From: a virus
DNA length: 60,176 nucleotides
Virus record (IMG/VR): IMGVR_UViG_3300030451_001785
Coordinates: 1 to 60,176 of that record
Reading direction: 5' to 3' (one strand)
The position numbers and the translations under genes were made by a program. The notes under the pieces were generated by a model. It was not told the DNA's origin. It saw only the letters and a program-made list of their open reading frames with translations, and made no database searches. Within the stretch, counting starts at the first letter, position 1. Every line of letters begins with the position of its first letter. Shown here piece by piece: positions 8,601 to 16,862 of this stretch.

Positions 8601-11489
8601 TTGAGAAGAACTAAGTTCATTCTTTGCAGCTAGTAATGTCATTACCCTTTGCTCTACTGCTAAAGCATCTTTACCTCTAAATCTTTTTCCAAACTGTCCT
8701 GTTCTTAATAGTTCTCTTGCAGTCTTTCTAAGTCCTACATTCTCTTGTATTCTTTGATTAGTTACTGCATCTATCTTACCTAATCTTTCCATATTGTTTG
8801 CCCAAGCAGATATCTTACTATCGCTTGACAACTCTCTAGACATAAAGTTTATATTAGATAAATTAGTAGCAAGTTCTAAATCATTCTTTGCTCTTACTTC
8901 AAGTGCTAAGTTGATAGCCATATTAGAGGTGTTGTTTCCTAAACCACCCCCCATTTCTGCCACAACTTCTTTCCAATCTAAGTCATCGCCTACATTTATC
9001 TGTGCAAGTATTTCACCTGTACCCTCACCAATAGGGTCAACTATAACTCTTTCAGCAGTTAATGCTGCCATCCTTTTACCTCTACTTGCAACAGAGCCTG
9101 TTCTGAATACATTACCTGCTAATTTGGCAGTAATTAAATCTACTATAGCAATTGGTACACCTCTTTTTAAACCACGTTCTTTTCCTTCTGCCCAAACCTT
9201 TTCACTTTGTAAAGCTGCTGCTACAGATTCAGGGTCATTAATATCAAACCCTTGATTGCTTATAGCTTCTATTACTGCGTTGGTATATTCCATTGCAATA
9301 CTTGTCGCTGCAAAACCACTTCTAAATCCCCAAGTAAAACCTGTTGCTGCACCTGCTGCAGTACCTGCACCGGGAACAACACTACCATAAAGTGCACCTG
9401 TACCTGTACCTGCTGCAGTTGAGGCTGCTATAATTTTAGAACCATAAGGTAACATCATAGATAAACTTTGTCCTGCCAAAGTTGTCATCCATTCAAAAGG
9501 ATTATCTTGTATTACATCCCAAGACTCATCAAAGCCATTTGCTTTTTGCCACCTATATAAAACTCTTGATTTTTTAGAAGACCTATCTTGTAAATGTTCT
9601 ACAATTCTTTGTGCTGCTATTTTAGTGGCTTCAGGGTCATCTAAATCAATGCCTCCTAAAATATCAGGGAACATAGATGCCATAAGAATAACATCACCTG
9701 CTTTACCTCTAGATAAACCATTTTGCCATTCAGATAAAAACCCATCCATATTCTCTGCGTATTCTCCATTAGCCATTTTATCGTGCTTCATAGAGTACCA
9801 CAGTTGTGACCTTTCATAAACGTCTGCTGCTTTTTCTGAGTTAGCCAATGCATCTACATATCTTTGTTGTAGTTGCTTTTTCATTGCCGTCTCAGTTTCA
9901 TTAACAGGAACAACAGAGTTTAGTTGATTTGGCTTTACACCAAAAGCTAACAAGCTTTGTTTCTCAACCTCATCTAAATTTTGTTTAGCAATATTGTTTA
10001 CTCTTACTGCATTACCTGCACTTTCTCTGAATTTTTTTTGCAGGTGTAAATCAAAGTCTTCTCTAATTAACTCAGCTTCATCATCTAAGTAGTCATCTTT
10101 TAACTCTTCGTATCTTGCATTTAATTCTTTTTCTAATGTACCATAATCGGAACGCAGTCTACCGTTTACATATAGATTAGAAACACCATCTCTTTGTTCT
10201 TCAGGAACATCCGATAATAACCTTGGTGCAGTTTCTAAAAAGTCAAGCATACCCTTTACTTGCTCGTACTCATCTGCTATAGCTTTTTCTCTTTGATAAT
10301 CTCTACCTCTTTCATCATAAAAAGCTTTTGCTTCTGCATCGTGAGTTGATACATTTTTCCAACTACCCTGTGCAAATGCATTTGCTTCTTCCTCGGTATC
10401 AAAAACAAAAACCTCATCTCTTTCAACTGCTTTATTGTAAGCCTCCATACCATCCAACTCCATCCAACTCATATATCTAGATGTATAAGCATCGGGGTCT
10501 TTTGGAAATAAAGTAGGATAAGCCACAAACTTTCCATCTATTTCTGCTGACTGCATTAGTACAGTGGAGATTGTACCATCTTTATTTGTTCTTCCTACCT
10601 CTCTAAGATTCTTAGCCTTCATCGCCTTACTGACTTCATCAGTTGGAGACTCCATTGGCTTCAGACTAAGGTTATTCTTTATAAAGTTTTTTAATTTTTT
10701 AGACTCAGCAATTTCAGTTTTACTTGTAAAAGGGTCAAGGTCTATCTCTATACTTCTTGAACCATCAGGTGAGGTTACAATCATAGCATCACCAATACCT
10801 GTTTCTTCAAAGATGAAACCATACTTACCAAATTGGTCTCTTAAAAAAGGAACAACCTCTTCTTCTACTTTGTCTATTAAATTACCATCTATGGTAGATA
10901 ATGAATTTATAAAATCTTCATCGGCTTGTATACCTAATGCTAAAGATTGTTCTAAGTCTTGTCTTTGGGATTCTGCAAGTCTTTCTGTGTTTTGTCTTGC
11001 TAGTAAGAAAGGTGCATCTTCTGCTTGTTCTTGTTCCATTAACTGCTGAGTGTATTGTATATCAGCAATTTGTTGGTTTTGTGCTCTTTTTAAAGTTCGT
11101 GCATCAGGATACATACCAAGATTATCCATAGGATTTCTGTAATCCTTACCTCTGGTATCTTGACCTTTGCCAATTCTTTCATTAAACTCATAAGAAAGTT
11201 TATCTATATTTTCTTGACTAGGGTCGAATGTAGACAACTCCAATGAAGAATCTTCCCCACTGCCATCCATATTTTCTTGAAAGTCTTTTTTTTTTACCGG
11301 CACATTAACACCAATCAAAGTTGCAAAGTCTTGCTCCGAACCGTTATATCCGGTTGAAGTGAAAGACTTATAGCCATCTAAAAAAGCCTCACGGTTTTCT
11401 TGCATCAAAACCTTGAAGTCTGCTTTAGTTCCTCTATAACCTGTGTTAACGAACTCCTCGTATAAATCTTGAAATGCTTCTTCGTTCAT
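2631..11489 (-). CDS. Giant internal virion (ejection) protein with metallopeptidase motif
   Basis: A 2952-aa polyvalent protein, the longest in the genome. In order: two imperfect ~28-residue N-terminal repeats (residues about 5-60, pattern YxxFxxTGYxGxxxDFxxL); a segment around 300-380 seen in other phage internal proteins (VAYPTLFP ... AFAQGSWK); Ala/Gly-rich hydrophobic stretches near 690-770; a Thr/Pro/Glu linker near 1140-1230; HEMGH at 1679-1683 with a later NEAMA that could supply the third zinc ligand; long coiled coils; and a C-terminal region near 2530-2600 resembling LPD38-type polyvalent domains, with hydrophobic helices and a Lys-rich tail. By analogy with T7 gp16 and other podovirus cargo proteins it is probably packaged and injected to open a path through the envelope. 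It shares its 3'/5' boundary with the 680-aa protein. Confidence 0.8.
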   Translation of the reverse strand: MNEEAFQDLYEEFVNTGYRGTKADFKVLMQENREAFLDGYKSFTSTGYNGSEQDFATLIGVNVPVKKKDFQENMDGSGEDSSLELSTFDPSQENIDKLSYEFNERIGKGQDTRGKDYRNPMDNLGMYPDARTLKRAQNQQIADIQYTQQLMEQEQAEDAPFLLARQNTERLAESQRQDLEQSLALGIQADEDFINSLSTIDGNLIDKVEEEVVPFLRDQFGKYGFIFEETGIGDAMIVTSPDGSRSIEIDLDPFTSKTEIAESKKLKNFIKNNLSLKPMESPTDEVSKAMKAKNLREVGRTNKDGTISTVLMQSAEIDGKFVAYPTLFPKDPDAYTSRYMSWMELDGMEAYNKAVERDEVFVFDTEEEANAFAQGSWKNVSTHDAEAKAFYDERGRDYQREKAIADEYEQVKGMLDFLETAPRLLSDVPEEQRDGVSNLYVNGRLRSDYGTLEKELNARYEELKDDYLDDEAELIREDFDLHLQKKFRESAGNAVRVNNIAKQNLDEVEKQSLLAFGVKPNQLNSVVPVNETETAMKKQLQQRYVDALANSEKAADVYERSQLWYSMKHDKMANGEYAENMDGFLSEWQNGLSRGKAGDVILMASMFPDILGGIDLDDPEATKIAAQRIVEHLQDRSSKKSRVLYRWQKANGFDESWDVIQDNPFEWMTTLAGQSLSMMLPYGSKIIAASTAAGTGTGALYGSVVPGAGTAAGAATGFTWGFRSGFAATSIAMEYTNAVIEAISNQGFDINDPESVAAALQSEKVWAEGKERGLKRGVPIAIVDLITAKLAGNVFRTGSVASRGKRMAALTAERVIVDPIGEGTGEILAQINVGDDLDWKEVVAEMGGGLGNNTSNMAINLALEVRAKNDLELATNLSNINFMSRELSSDSKISAWANNMERLGKIDAVTNQRIQENVGLRKTARELLRTGQFGKRFRGKDALAVEQRVMTLLAAKNELSSSQNRKEVFGPKIKEINAELSEILTTKQLRSPEQQTLLAGTGVLSVQEQASGTDVREGRQRYRIRKGIQGALGRFTEVSKEEFLKYVNNLSAAEMSRVSLSIDNDEEVSQMVANKLAESRVKPIQEKLNISQDGTLVVDQGEASTTTPTPETETTTPVAETVTPEAETTTPAVETPGQIQQQTEEDGVSSKTLETEEAVADTDAAAQEVTDLEQSLKATELNQKPKVDFKIETTNENNSDNVGPDEVDITTEINEIESPNVDVQVETQEESQKIDVNELNTRTDNPLKITKLEVVKGVPTIFSITDQLTTGNITNPETNNTIENLKGAIGFNGTTGNQNAAWANVTEKEAQGIIFKAEQVYQNNKELFDEYWAKNPEMNGLVPMNIVKMGENAIISNEAVFRVLLDNVTTLPERNRKAAVPVLKKEIRNKVKFYKKKARPPKELGEFEQLLDAVNKLNPTTLDDVLNDEFVQTLPLPVRSHLMRLITTGKANTPNQPSKRVTKVGKGSKAVPKVLMRGVEGQTSKINIGSITDVVTDPQLRNVPIGNVVSIVGVDVLNPGIVETTHPNYKYGVKGRSIGILENPQPMEKVYPKAYQKVFEKLIEKESTTTPESKPTSVKTIRAQQTGVGIGIPSFDYVGVIVNESPSNVDKLNSFMNIAFPGVVINADTETFNNVLESDNVRVYLKGNEVVYGVTVDGDIYLNPEVHNSESQLFNTSIHEMGHVWTDYLQTTEQGRKVYAKGAELVQQTETFKEQLKRFDGDVDKATNEAMAILIGNKGETIANASVKSKFKEWLLGMWNYIKKQFKMSTELTAEEIQDMTLDKFLGTALADIFAGKEIKMTDQQMKQLKNPEAAFSTGLSMDSIIEQGRREGFSDESIKVVLKNRGFKARDINNAMIVNIDLLKPMPREFGNVEGGAIVGQRLFNEVRDKVNAFAIEGPRGGRGRQGVRTKSFAEIRQKALDIMKENAIFKVQPETTQLELLNAFDRALGIRSNAQVRREIGDIRNKLKQRKIGADNITEAQRRMRMIVRRLLPNSKNYKNTQINKLIKIINETNPKNFDGKMSEVLTEVQKQRQLMKNQVIKKIENLVKKKSKTRKTSSGKRRSAGLDAAGQSYFAEVQGVLKAVMNNDIDALVAIQQSINPEAYEAAAELLREGKDITVLQQKLIDRQLALDTFADVMNMELEQVEELFTDVKTTRAESIANLNNRREARRAKVEQIKKEFNEQIEKDFNVLFDENGNLLSRNQLRNKKQEVRKAFDAGIWKGIKTFFQKFKDGDKLTADGISRYVRDFIAHLGTITRQLDRNSDGMFTEMFYNRLNDFDENNLQGVRRTENVMNSMTESTHNKTWEKWKYSLGTETMEMPGVKNTETGAAYTETFNVDQAMRLYALSKNDVQRKKLEKQNIDIEAIKTFIGPENIELVDQVVDFLSNTYFEQTNEVYQQVNDVNLGYVENYFPTRTLSKGDITSEMIGQGQFNKIFTAEYSPALKERTDLTGDIEIGLSFSEVMEDHVKSMEKYKAYAVGVKEMNEVLKDKSIVTLLEETGLGLLFRQNLNFAINPDSGPTVANDFVSKLQTRFTGFALALKLIQIPKQASSFVQAFEKYDSGSKIPGMDLFMFVRDYAEVLMTLRKQIREAREVSATFDNRIRKGLEGDIFGLESGSRTFKPTRARQDRLGRTARTTRKVAGFTTVAGDILGVLGYKALYNRAIKNGMSKAEALRLFNEYNATQQTRRSTEKSPAQQSTNAFNRFFTMFGSSLYLMMNNVGQSGKAITTSILNGKMPKKTDLRKFALNFSVANVAFTAVSYAPALLHGKDDEKDRALRALRDAAFGLNLLYSIPIIGTGVEQALAKMEGVRRPITEGVNPFSAIFRKIEREYKEVEDSGQLARILVPLFEIYAGMQLDAPLALFKLLGGDDSEENIYDLTGITPSYRPGYGQRKSKSKSKKPKTNKSDLKKIDPNLYKELYGPGSPSYETKKEMREMRKEIKEELEF
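8033..8048. repeat. Dispersed palindrome copy in giant ejection protein gene
   Basis: The core reads GTGTCTTCAAAGACAC on the coding (minus) strand, and the dyad extends to 20 bp. It is in frame as V-S-S-K-T in the Glu/Thr-rich linker near residue 1150, a place where an in-frame insertion would be tolerated. Confidence 0.95.
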
Positions 11490-13531
11490 TATCCTCCTGA
11501 TGAATTATTATACCTACTCCTATCGTTATTATTGGAGTTGTTATTATTATTATTGTTGTTATTACCACCTCTTAGTGTACCTCTTGTTCTTCTTGTTGTC
11601 TGTCTAGAACCTTGAACCTGTAAAGCCATATCTTCCATACTCAATTGGTCTGCAGATAAATTGTGAAGTGATTTCATAAACGCTTCCATTGCATCATTAA
11701 ATTTAGCCTGAGTACCATAAGTAGATAAATCTAAATTAATGCTAGTAATTTCCTCACCTTCTGCATTCTTAATAACTAATTCATCGGTTACACCTCCACC
11801 CGTTTGAGCCACTGTAAATTGAGATAATCCCGGTAAGCTAGTTACATAAGTCTGTAGTCTTGTGTCAGAATTATTTTCATCATCAGGCTTTAAAATACTA
11901 GAAGCTGCCGGTGCTGATTCCTCAAGTTTTCTTTGATAAGCAGGTAATAAATCTTCCTTCTCTTCAAACTCTTGACCACCGTATCCTACGGATGTTGTAT
12001 TTAATTGTCTGTCAGGGTCAAGTCTTACTCTTTTGCTTACTTGGTTGATATCAGAAATTTTGTCATCTTCACTCAAGAAGAAGTTGGTAGCACCCTCAAC
12101 CCACTGTTGCTGACCTTGGTCACCGAAAGTTATAGTTTCTTGGTTACCATCTGAGTATCTAATTATAACATCCTCACCTGCTCTATCAATATCAGTGATG
12201 TCAGGATTGGTACTTCTCAAGAAGTTGATAGCTTCCATAACTTCATCATTGTCACCATAGTAAAGCTTGGCAACATTACTAAATACATTGTTTTGTTTTT
12301 TCTCTAAATCACCTCTTTCTATTTCACTTGGATTTTTAGGTCTTGCTTCTTTCTTCATAAACTCAGAATCAACTGTAGATTCATAGTCTACTTGTACTCC
12401 CACTTGTGATTTAAGAACTGTCTTAGCAACTTCTCTTTGTTCATCGCTTAATACAGTTTGAGTTTTACCATTAACTGTTTCTAATAATATAATATTTTCT
12501 GCACCCTTTATTCTTGTTCCATCTTTTCCGTTTACATAAACATCTTTAGGATTGAATGTGGTTTTATATTCTTTTCCATCAGGAGTAAAGTTTGCAAAGT
12601 CCATCAATATAGATGCACCTGAAAAATTTTCATCATTGATTTGACCATCTGCCCAATTATTTTGTGCTTGTCTAAATGAATTATATGATTCTAATTGTTT
12701 TACTGTAATTCCTATATCATCTGCAAGTGCTTGTTTTTCTTCCGGTGTCATACCGGGTCTTACTAAGCCTCTGCTAGTAATGTCTTCTACCTTTCTGATT
12801 GTTCCTGCACTTAATGTAGTACCCATAGTTTCAACCACAGACATAACTTCTTTACCTAAAGTTTCAGTCCACTTTTGAGCATTACCAACTACATCGTATT
12901 TGGTTATATTAGTTTTTATTCTGTTCTTTAAGTTTTGTACAGACACTAAATTGTTTGGGTCAGGGTCAGGAATTAAAGCACCATCAGGATTATCAGGGTC
13001 TTTAATCATTTTAGCCATAGAAACTAATCCTGTCTGTGGATTTATAATTAATTTGGCATCATTGAAATTAGCAAACCCTTCTACGTTACCCATAATCTCT
13101 AAATCAATTGCAGAGAGTTGTTCACTAACAGGAAGGTTAGGGTCGAGCATTGCCATTTTTTTGGAATACTCATCATTATAATCTTGTAATAAACCAAAGC
13201 CTTGGTCTGTGCCATCAGCTAGGTTTTGTCTCATTATGGTATACTGCCTAGGGTCTAATTGACCTGACTTCAAAAGAGTTTCTTGCATTAACATTTGCTT
13301 TTGCAAATCATCTGCAAAACCTAAAGCCATACCATTCAGGTCAGTGTTTTCACCCTGTGGTACATTATTTAAAACCTTCTGATATTCTCGTGTAGCTTGG
13401 TCAATGGCATCTTTCTTCTGTTGTCTGACTGCCATTTCTTCTTGAAGCATATTACTAAAATCTGCTCCAACCTCTGCCCAATTAATATTATCAGTGGGTT
13501 CTCTTTTAACGTATTTATAAGCTGTTGCCAT
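11489..13531 (-). CDS. Internal virion protein, 680 aa
   Basis: A 680-aa protein between the 278-aa and 2952-aa internal proteins, in the position of a T7 gp15-like core protein. It is polar, helix-rich and without a signal peptide. The N-terminus (residues 1-110) has coiled-coil character with many Gln/Lys, and the last 30 residues are Asn-rich with a run of nine Asn and Ser/Gly. The start ATG lies 8 bp downstream of the preceding gene and the stop overlaps the next start. Function in cargo ejection is inferred from order, size and composition; no catalytic motif is seen. Confidence 0.7.
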   Translation of the reverse strand: MATAYKYVKREPTDNINWAEVGADFSNMLQEEMAVRQQKKDAIDQATREYQKVLNNVPQGENTDLNGMALGFADDLQKQMLMQETLLKSGQLDPRQYTIMRQNLADGTDQGFGLLQDYNDEYSKKMAMLDPNLPVSEQLSAIDLEIMGNVEGFANFNDAKLIINPQTGLVSMAKMIKDPDNPDGALIPDPDPNNLVSVQNLKNRIKTNITKYDVVGNAQKWTETLGKEVMSVVETMGTTLSAGTIRKVEDITSRGLVRPGMTPEEKQALADDIGITVKQLESYNSFRQAQNNWADGQINDENFSGASILMDFANFTPDGKEYKTTFNPKDVYVNGKDGTRIKGAENIILLETVNGKTQTVLSDEQREVAKTVLKSQVGVQVDYESTVDSEFMKKEARPKNPSEIERGDLEKKQNNVFSNVAKLYYGDNDEVMEAINFLRSTNPDITDIDRAGEDVIIRYSDGNQETITFGDQGQQQWVEGATNFFLSEDDKISDINQVSKRVRLDPDRQLNTTSVGYGGQEFEEKEDLLPAYQRKLEESAPAASSILKPDDENNSDTRLQTYVTSLPGLSQFTVAQTGGGVTDELVIKNAEGEEITSINLDLSTYGTQAKFNDAMEAFMKSLHNLSADQLSMEDMALQVQGSRQTTRRTRGTLRGGNNNNNNNNNSNNNDRSRYNNSSGG

Positions 13532-13539
13532 ATATTATT

Positions 13540-14376
13540 TTATTGTCTACCGGGTATATAAATGTCGAATGGGTTTTGATAATTCTGAACGTATTGTTGA
13601 TTTTGAAACAACATAGCAGATTGTTGTGGTGTAAGGTCTCTTTTAAACTGACGGAATTGTCTGTTACTCATACCACCTATGGCATCAAAGTCTAGGTTTG
13701 TAAAACCTTCAGACCCCGGTGCACCTAAAACTTTATTTCCTTCTACATTTCCAAATGCATCAAATTGTTTTTGGTCAAACTGCATATCACCAACGGCAGC
13801 TTTTTGTGCTGAAATGTTTTGTGAATATAACGGCATCATCTGAATACCTTGTTGAACGGCACTCATTGTGCTTTGTATTCCTTGTTGTTTAGCTGCTTCT
13901 GCTGCTCTTTGTGCATCGGCTGCTCTTTGTTGGTTACCTGCGACTTCTTCTAAATCTAAAGCCACATCTAAATCTCTTAGTCTTGAATCTTCATCAACAA
14001 TAGCTTGTTCAATGTTAGTCATTTCGTCTGCCATTGCACTTCTTACCTGTCCTTGACCTGCTTGTTGTGCAGCATATACTCTACCTGCAGTAGCTGCTGC
14101 TCCTCTTTCGCTTTCTCTACCTGCTTCAGTAGCTTGAGCACCTTGAACATTTAAAGCTTCTCTTTCTAAATCGTAAGCTTCTTTTTTTATAGACATTTGC
14201 TCTGCAAAATTTACGTCTAGTTTACCTCTTGCTTCTGCCATTGCTTTTTCTGCATCTCTTTCGGCTCTTTTTTGTGCCTTTCTTTGTTTTGATGCTTGAG
14301 CAAAAGACATACCTGCAGATGTCGCAGATACTGCGAGTCCACCTATTGCTATTGCAGTTGATGTTGCTATTGCCAT
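13540..14376 (-). CDS. Internal virion protein, T7 gp14-like
   Basis: A 278-aa protein. Residues 3-27 form a hydrophobic Ala/Gly/Ser segment (TAIAIGGLAVSATSAGMSFA), followed by about 160 residues of Ala/Gln/Glu/Arg-rich coiled coil (QRKAQKRAERDAEKAMAEAR and similar). This architecture is typical of the smallest podovirus ejection protein (T7 gp14, P22 gp7 class), which inserts into the outer membrane. Order on the minus strand is GNAT protein, this gene, 680 aa, 2952 aa, as expected for an ejection-protein block. Confidence 0.75.
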   Translation of the reverse strand: MAIATSTAIAIGGLAVSATSAGMSFAQASKQRKAQKRAERDAEKAMAEARGKLDVNFAEQMSIKKEAYDLEREALNVQGAQATEAGRESERGAAATAGRVYAAQQAGQGQVRSAMADEMTNIEQAIVDEDSRLRDLDVALDLEEVAGNQQRAADAQRAAEAAKQQGIQSTMSAVQQGIQMMPLYSQNISAQKAAVGDMQFDQKQFDAFGNVEGNKVLGAPGSEGFTNLDFDAIGGMSNRQFRQFKRDLTPQQSAMLFQNQQYVQNYQNPFDIYIPGRQ

Positions 14377-14377
14377 A

Positions 14378-14788
14378 TTATAATCCTTTTATCATTTCTT
14401 TTGTGTACGAATCTCCTTCAGTGTAACCTAGTTTTTTATAGGTTTCTATCAAGGATGGATGCTTTAATAATGCGTAACTATATTTTGCTCCTGATTTTGT
14501 ACACAAATTTGTTAATGTTTCTATAAGTAAACCAATAGCATTTTTTCTATTAGGTTTCTTTCTATATTCTTTATTAGATATAATCCAATCAACCCAAGCT
14601 ACACCTGAGTTAGTTAAATATATATATCCTGCACAAACAGGAATATCACCATCAAAAACAATCATACCACCTTTGCCATTATCCGGTAAGAAATCACGAG
14701 TAGGAGGTGTCCATCCCCAATCTTTCCACCAATCAACAAGAATGGTGTCATAATCGTCTAATTCAAGTGGTCTAATATCAAATATCAT
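14378..14788 (-). CDS. GNAT-family N-acetyltransferase-like protein
   Basis: A 136-aa protein with a GNAT outline: N-terminal IRPLELDDYDTI, GGMIVFDGDIPVCAGYIYL (strands 2-4), WVDWIISNKEYRKK..RKNAIGLLIETL (the acetyl-CoA pyrophosphate-loop region, although the canonical Q/RxxGxG/A is degenerate), and C-terminal SLIETYKKLGYTEGD. Such proteins often sit beside internal virion genes in podoviruses; the substrate is unknown. A TATCTTTG -7 element ends seven bases before the ATG, so the transcript from it would be almost leaderless. Confidence 0.72.
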   Translation of the reverse strand: MIFDIRPLELDDYDTILVDWWKDWGWTPPTRDFLPDNGKGGMIVFDGDIPVCAGYIYLTNSGVAWVDWIISNKEYRKKPNRKNAIGLLIETLTNLCTKSGAKYSYALLKHPSLIETYKKLGYTEGDSYTKEMIKGL

Positions 14789-14795
14789 TCACGAA

Positions 14796-14803
14796 CAAAG
14801 ATA
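14796..14803 (-). promoter_or_regulatory. Bacteroidetes-type -7 element
   Basis: TATCTTTG on the minus strand (CAAAGATA as shown), matching the Bacteroidetes TAnnTTTG consensus, 7 bp from the GNAT start codon. No clear TTTG was found at -33. Confidence 0.5.
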
Positions 14804-14809
14804 CTAAAT

Positions 14810-15646
14810 TTATGGAAAAGATTTCATAGCTTCCGTTTCTACACCAAAAAGTTCTACTTTAGCCGTATTACTATTAGTAACGGTAAATACACCATAGTGT
14901 CCTAAAATACCGTGAGATTCTGAAACTGCATTCTTAATAAATAAAGTATACTCTGTTGTAGTAGGAAAAGCAACAGGTACAGGAACAGGTGTAACTGCCG
15001 GAACAAAGGTGTTACCGTCAGTATTAATTACTATTTGATTTATACCTGCAGGTAAGTTTTGATTTACCTGTGTAACTTGTCCTGCTAATTGTGGATTTGG
15101 ATTTCCGTGGTATATTATATCTCCAACACTTATTATATTTCCTATGTATAAAGTAGTTGGATAATCAATTGTAGTTAGGTTACCTGCCACAGTAACATTA
15201 CTTGAAGTTCCTAAACCATTTAAAGAACGTAATGCATATTCATCTAACTGAGCAGGAACGCTTCCACTGTTTCTTATAAAAGCATAGAATGAACCTTCCT
15301 TTTCTTCAAAATAACTTCCCTCAATAAATCCTGTATCTTGTTGGTCACTTATGATTGTAGTAGACCAAGCATCATCTCCCTCTAAGTTTATAGTTTTAAA
15401 AAGTTTATTCTCTAAAGGATTATCATTAAAAACAGATTGAACTACTGAATCATAATTAACACCATAATATTGGTTTCTAACAGGGTTCGTGTTGTGTCTA
15501 AATAAGTTCCCACCTTTAAAAGTGTAAAAGAAATTATTCATACCAATCATCCAATCTGCAAAGTATGAATAGAATGAAGGAAATCCTTGGACTCCTGAAT
15601 CGTAAGTTAATGTGTATGTATCTGTTTTAGTTACTGTGTTTGACAT
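14810..15646 (-). CDS. Virion protein resembling muzzle C-terminal region
   Basis: A 278-aa protein. The first 110 residues hold a pattern familiar from the C-terminal part of crAss-like and related podovirus tail-stabilisation ('muzzle') proteins: GFPSFYSYFADWMIGMNNFF, YTFKGGNLFRHN, RNQYYG and FKTINLEGDDAW. Here it is a separate gene rather than fused to the 1557-aa protein. The rest is beta-rich and polar. It probably forms part of the distal tail tube. It lies between the Cys-rich protein and the GNAT gene. Confidence 0.65.
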   Translation of the reverse strand: MSNTVTKTDTYTLTYDSGVQGFPSFYSYFADWMIGMNNFFYTFKGGNLFRHNTNPVRNQYYGVNYDSVVQSVFNDNPLENKLFKTINLEGDDAWSTTIISDQQDTGFIEGSYFEEKEGSFYAFIRNSGSVPAQLDEYALRSLNGLGTSSNVTVAGNLTTIDYPTTLYIGNIISVGDIIYHGNPNPQLAGQVTQVNQNLPAGINQIVINTDGNTFVPAVTPVPVPVAFPTTTEYTLFIKNAVSESHGILGHYGVFTVTNSNTAKVELFGVETEAMKSFP

Positions 15647-15656
15647 ATCTTAATTT

Positions 15657-16853
15657 TTATTGTGGACAGTGAGTCGCATCATTACAAGCATAAGTAACGG
15701 CTGACTTCTGTACTGCGTTTATAGTTACTCCTTGACCCAATGAACTTATTGTTCCACAATGAACTGTAGGGTCAACACTTGCAGTTGATGTTTGTGGATT
15801 TGTTATTCTATGATATTGTATTACATCACCAACACTTAGTCCTCCACCAAACCTTCTATTCATAGTGTAACTATCTCCGGTCAAGCAATCACTAACAGTA
15901 TAAGTAGAACATATATCTTGAACCTGAACACATATACCACTTTGTAACTCAAAAATACTTCCATCTGCTTGTAGATAAAATCCATCTGCAGGAAAAGAAA
16001 CACCATCGTGGTCGTTAAATACATAATCATCTACTGTGACAACTCCTTGAGTTCCGTTTATTGGAACAGGTTGATGATATAAAGTTGTAAATATTGATAG
16101 AGCACTTATGTTTTGCTGACCACAAACATCTGTTATAGTTTGTGTTTGAGCAGTTCCCATAAATCCTGTTAGTGGTGTAGGACAAGCTATTTGTACATTC
16201 CAAGCAGTTCCACCACAAGGTCCAATAAATTGAAACTGTGCAGTTGCAGGACTTGGGTTAGGTTTTGGAACAACCATTACACAATCACCCGGTGAACCAT
16301 TGGTTAACTGCCCTTGTCCGGGAGCAATACTTACATTTTGTGTAGTTCCTGTATTTACAAAATTACCTTGCTGATAATTAAATACTTGTATTGTTTGATT
16401 ATATGTTCCTGCCTGAACGCCACAGGTATCTGAATTTGTTGAGCCTACATAAGTAGGTACACCTGCTACCGTACTTTGTCTAAGACCTATACCGGGTGCA
16501 CTAAGTTTATTATATACACTGCCATCATAAGTACACATAACACCATCGGGTACTGCTAATGGGTCAAACACTATAACAATAGCACCTGTATCAGTTGCAG
16601 TTCCACCAACATCTAAGTCTAATAAATAAACTCCTTGAGCACCACTTCCTCCAATTGTACCACCACAAGGAGTTGCACAAGTAGGACATATCTGTGGAGG
16701 TAATAAAACACAACCACTACCTTGACTCACTTGCTCTCTAACGCTTATACCATCAGAATAGAATCCATTAGCTGCACAAATAGTTAGTGCTGCATCATCA
16801 TACACTGCAGTTGAGTTATTTAAAGTTGTTCCGTCTATATAATAATTTGCCAT
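15657..16853 (-). CDS. Cys-rich beta-structured tail-associated protein
   Basis: A 398-aa protein, Gly/Thr/Ser-rich with about 20 cysteines, including PPQICPTCATPCGGTIGG near residue 55 and regularly spaced Cys elsewhere (SDTCGVQAGTYNQ, CVQVQDICSTYTVSDC). High Cys content with little Lys suggests a disulfide-bonded extracellular tail structure. It lies between the 1557-aa tail protein and the muzzle-like protein, which supports a virion role. Family not recognised. Confidence 0.6.
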   Translation of the reverse strand: MANYYIDGTTLNNSTAVYDDAALTICAANGFYSDGISVREQVSQGSGCVLLPPQICPTCATPCGGTIGGSGAQGVYLLDLDVGGTATDTGAIVIVFDPLAVPDGVMCTYDGSVYNKLSAPGIGLRQSTVAGVPTYVGSTNSDTCGVQAGTYNQTIQVFNYQQGNFVNTGTTQNVSIAPGQGQLTNGSPGDCVMVVPKPNPSPATAQFQFIGPCGGTAWNVQIACPTPLTGFMGTAQTQTITDVCGQQNISALSIFTTLYHQPVPINGTQGVVTVDDYVFNDHDGVSFPADGFYLQADGSIFELQSGICVQVQDICSTYTVSDCLTGDSYTMNRRFGGGLSVGDVIQYHRITNPQTSTASVDPTVHCGTISSLGQGVTINAVQKSAVTYACNDATHCPQ

Positions 16854-16862
16854 AGTTCTAAA

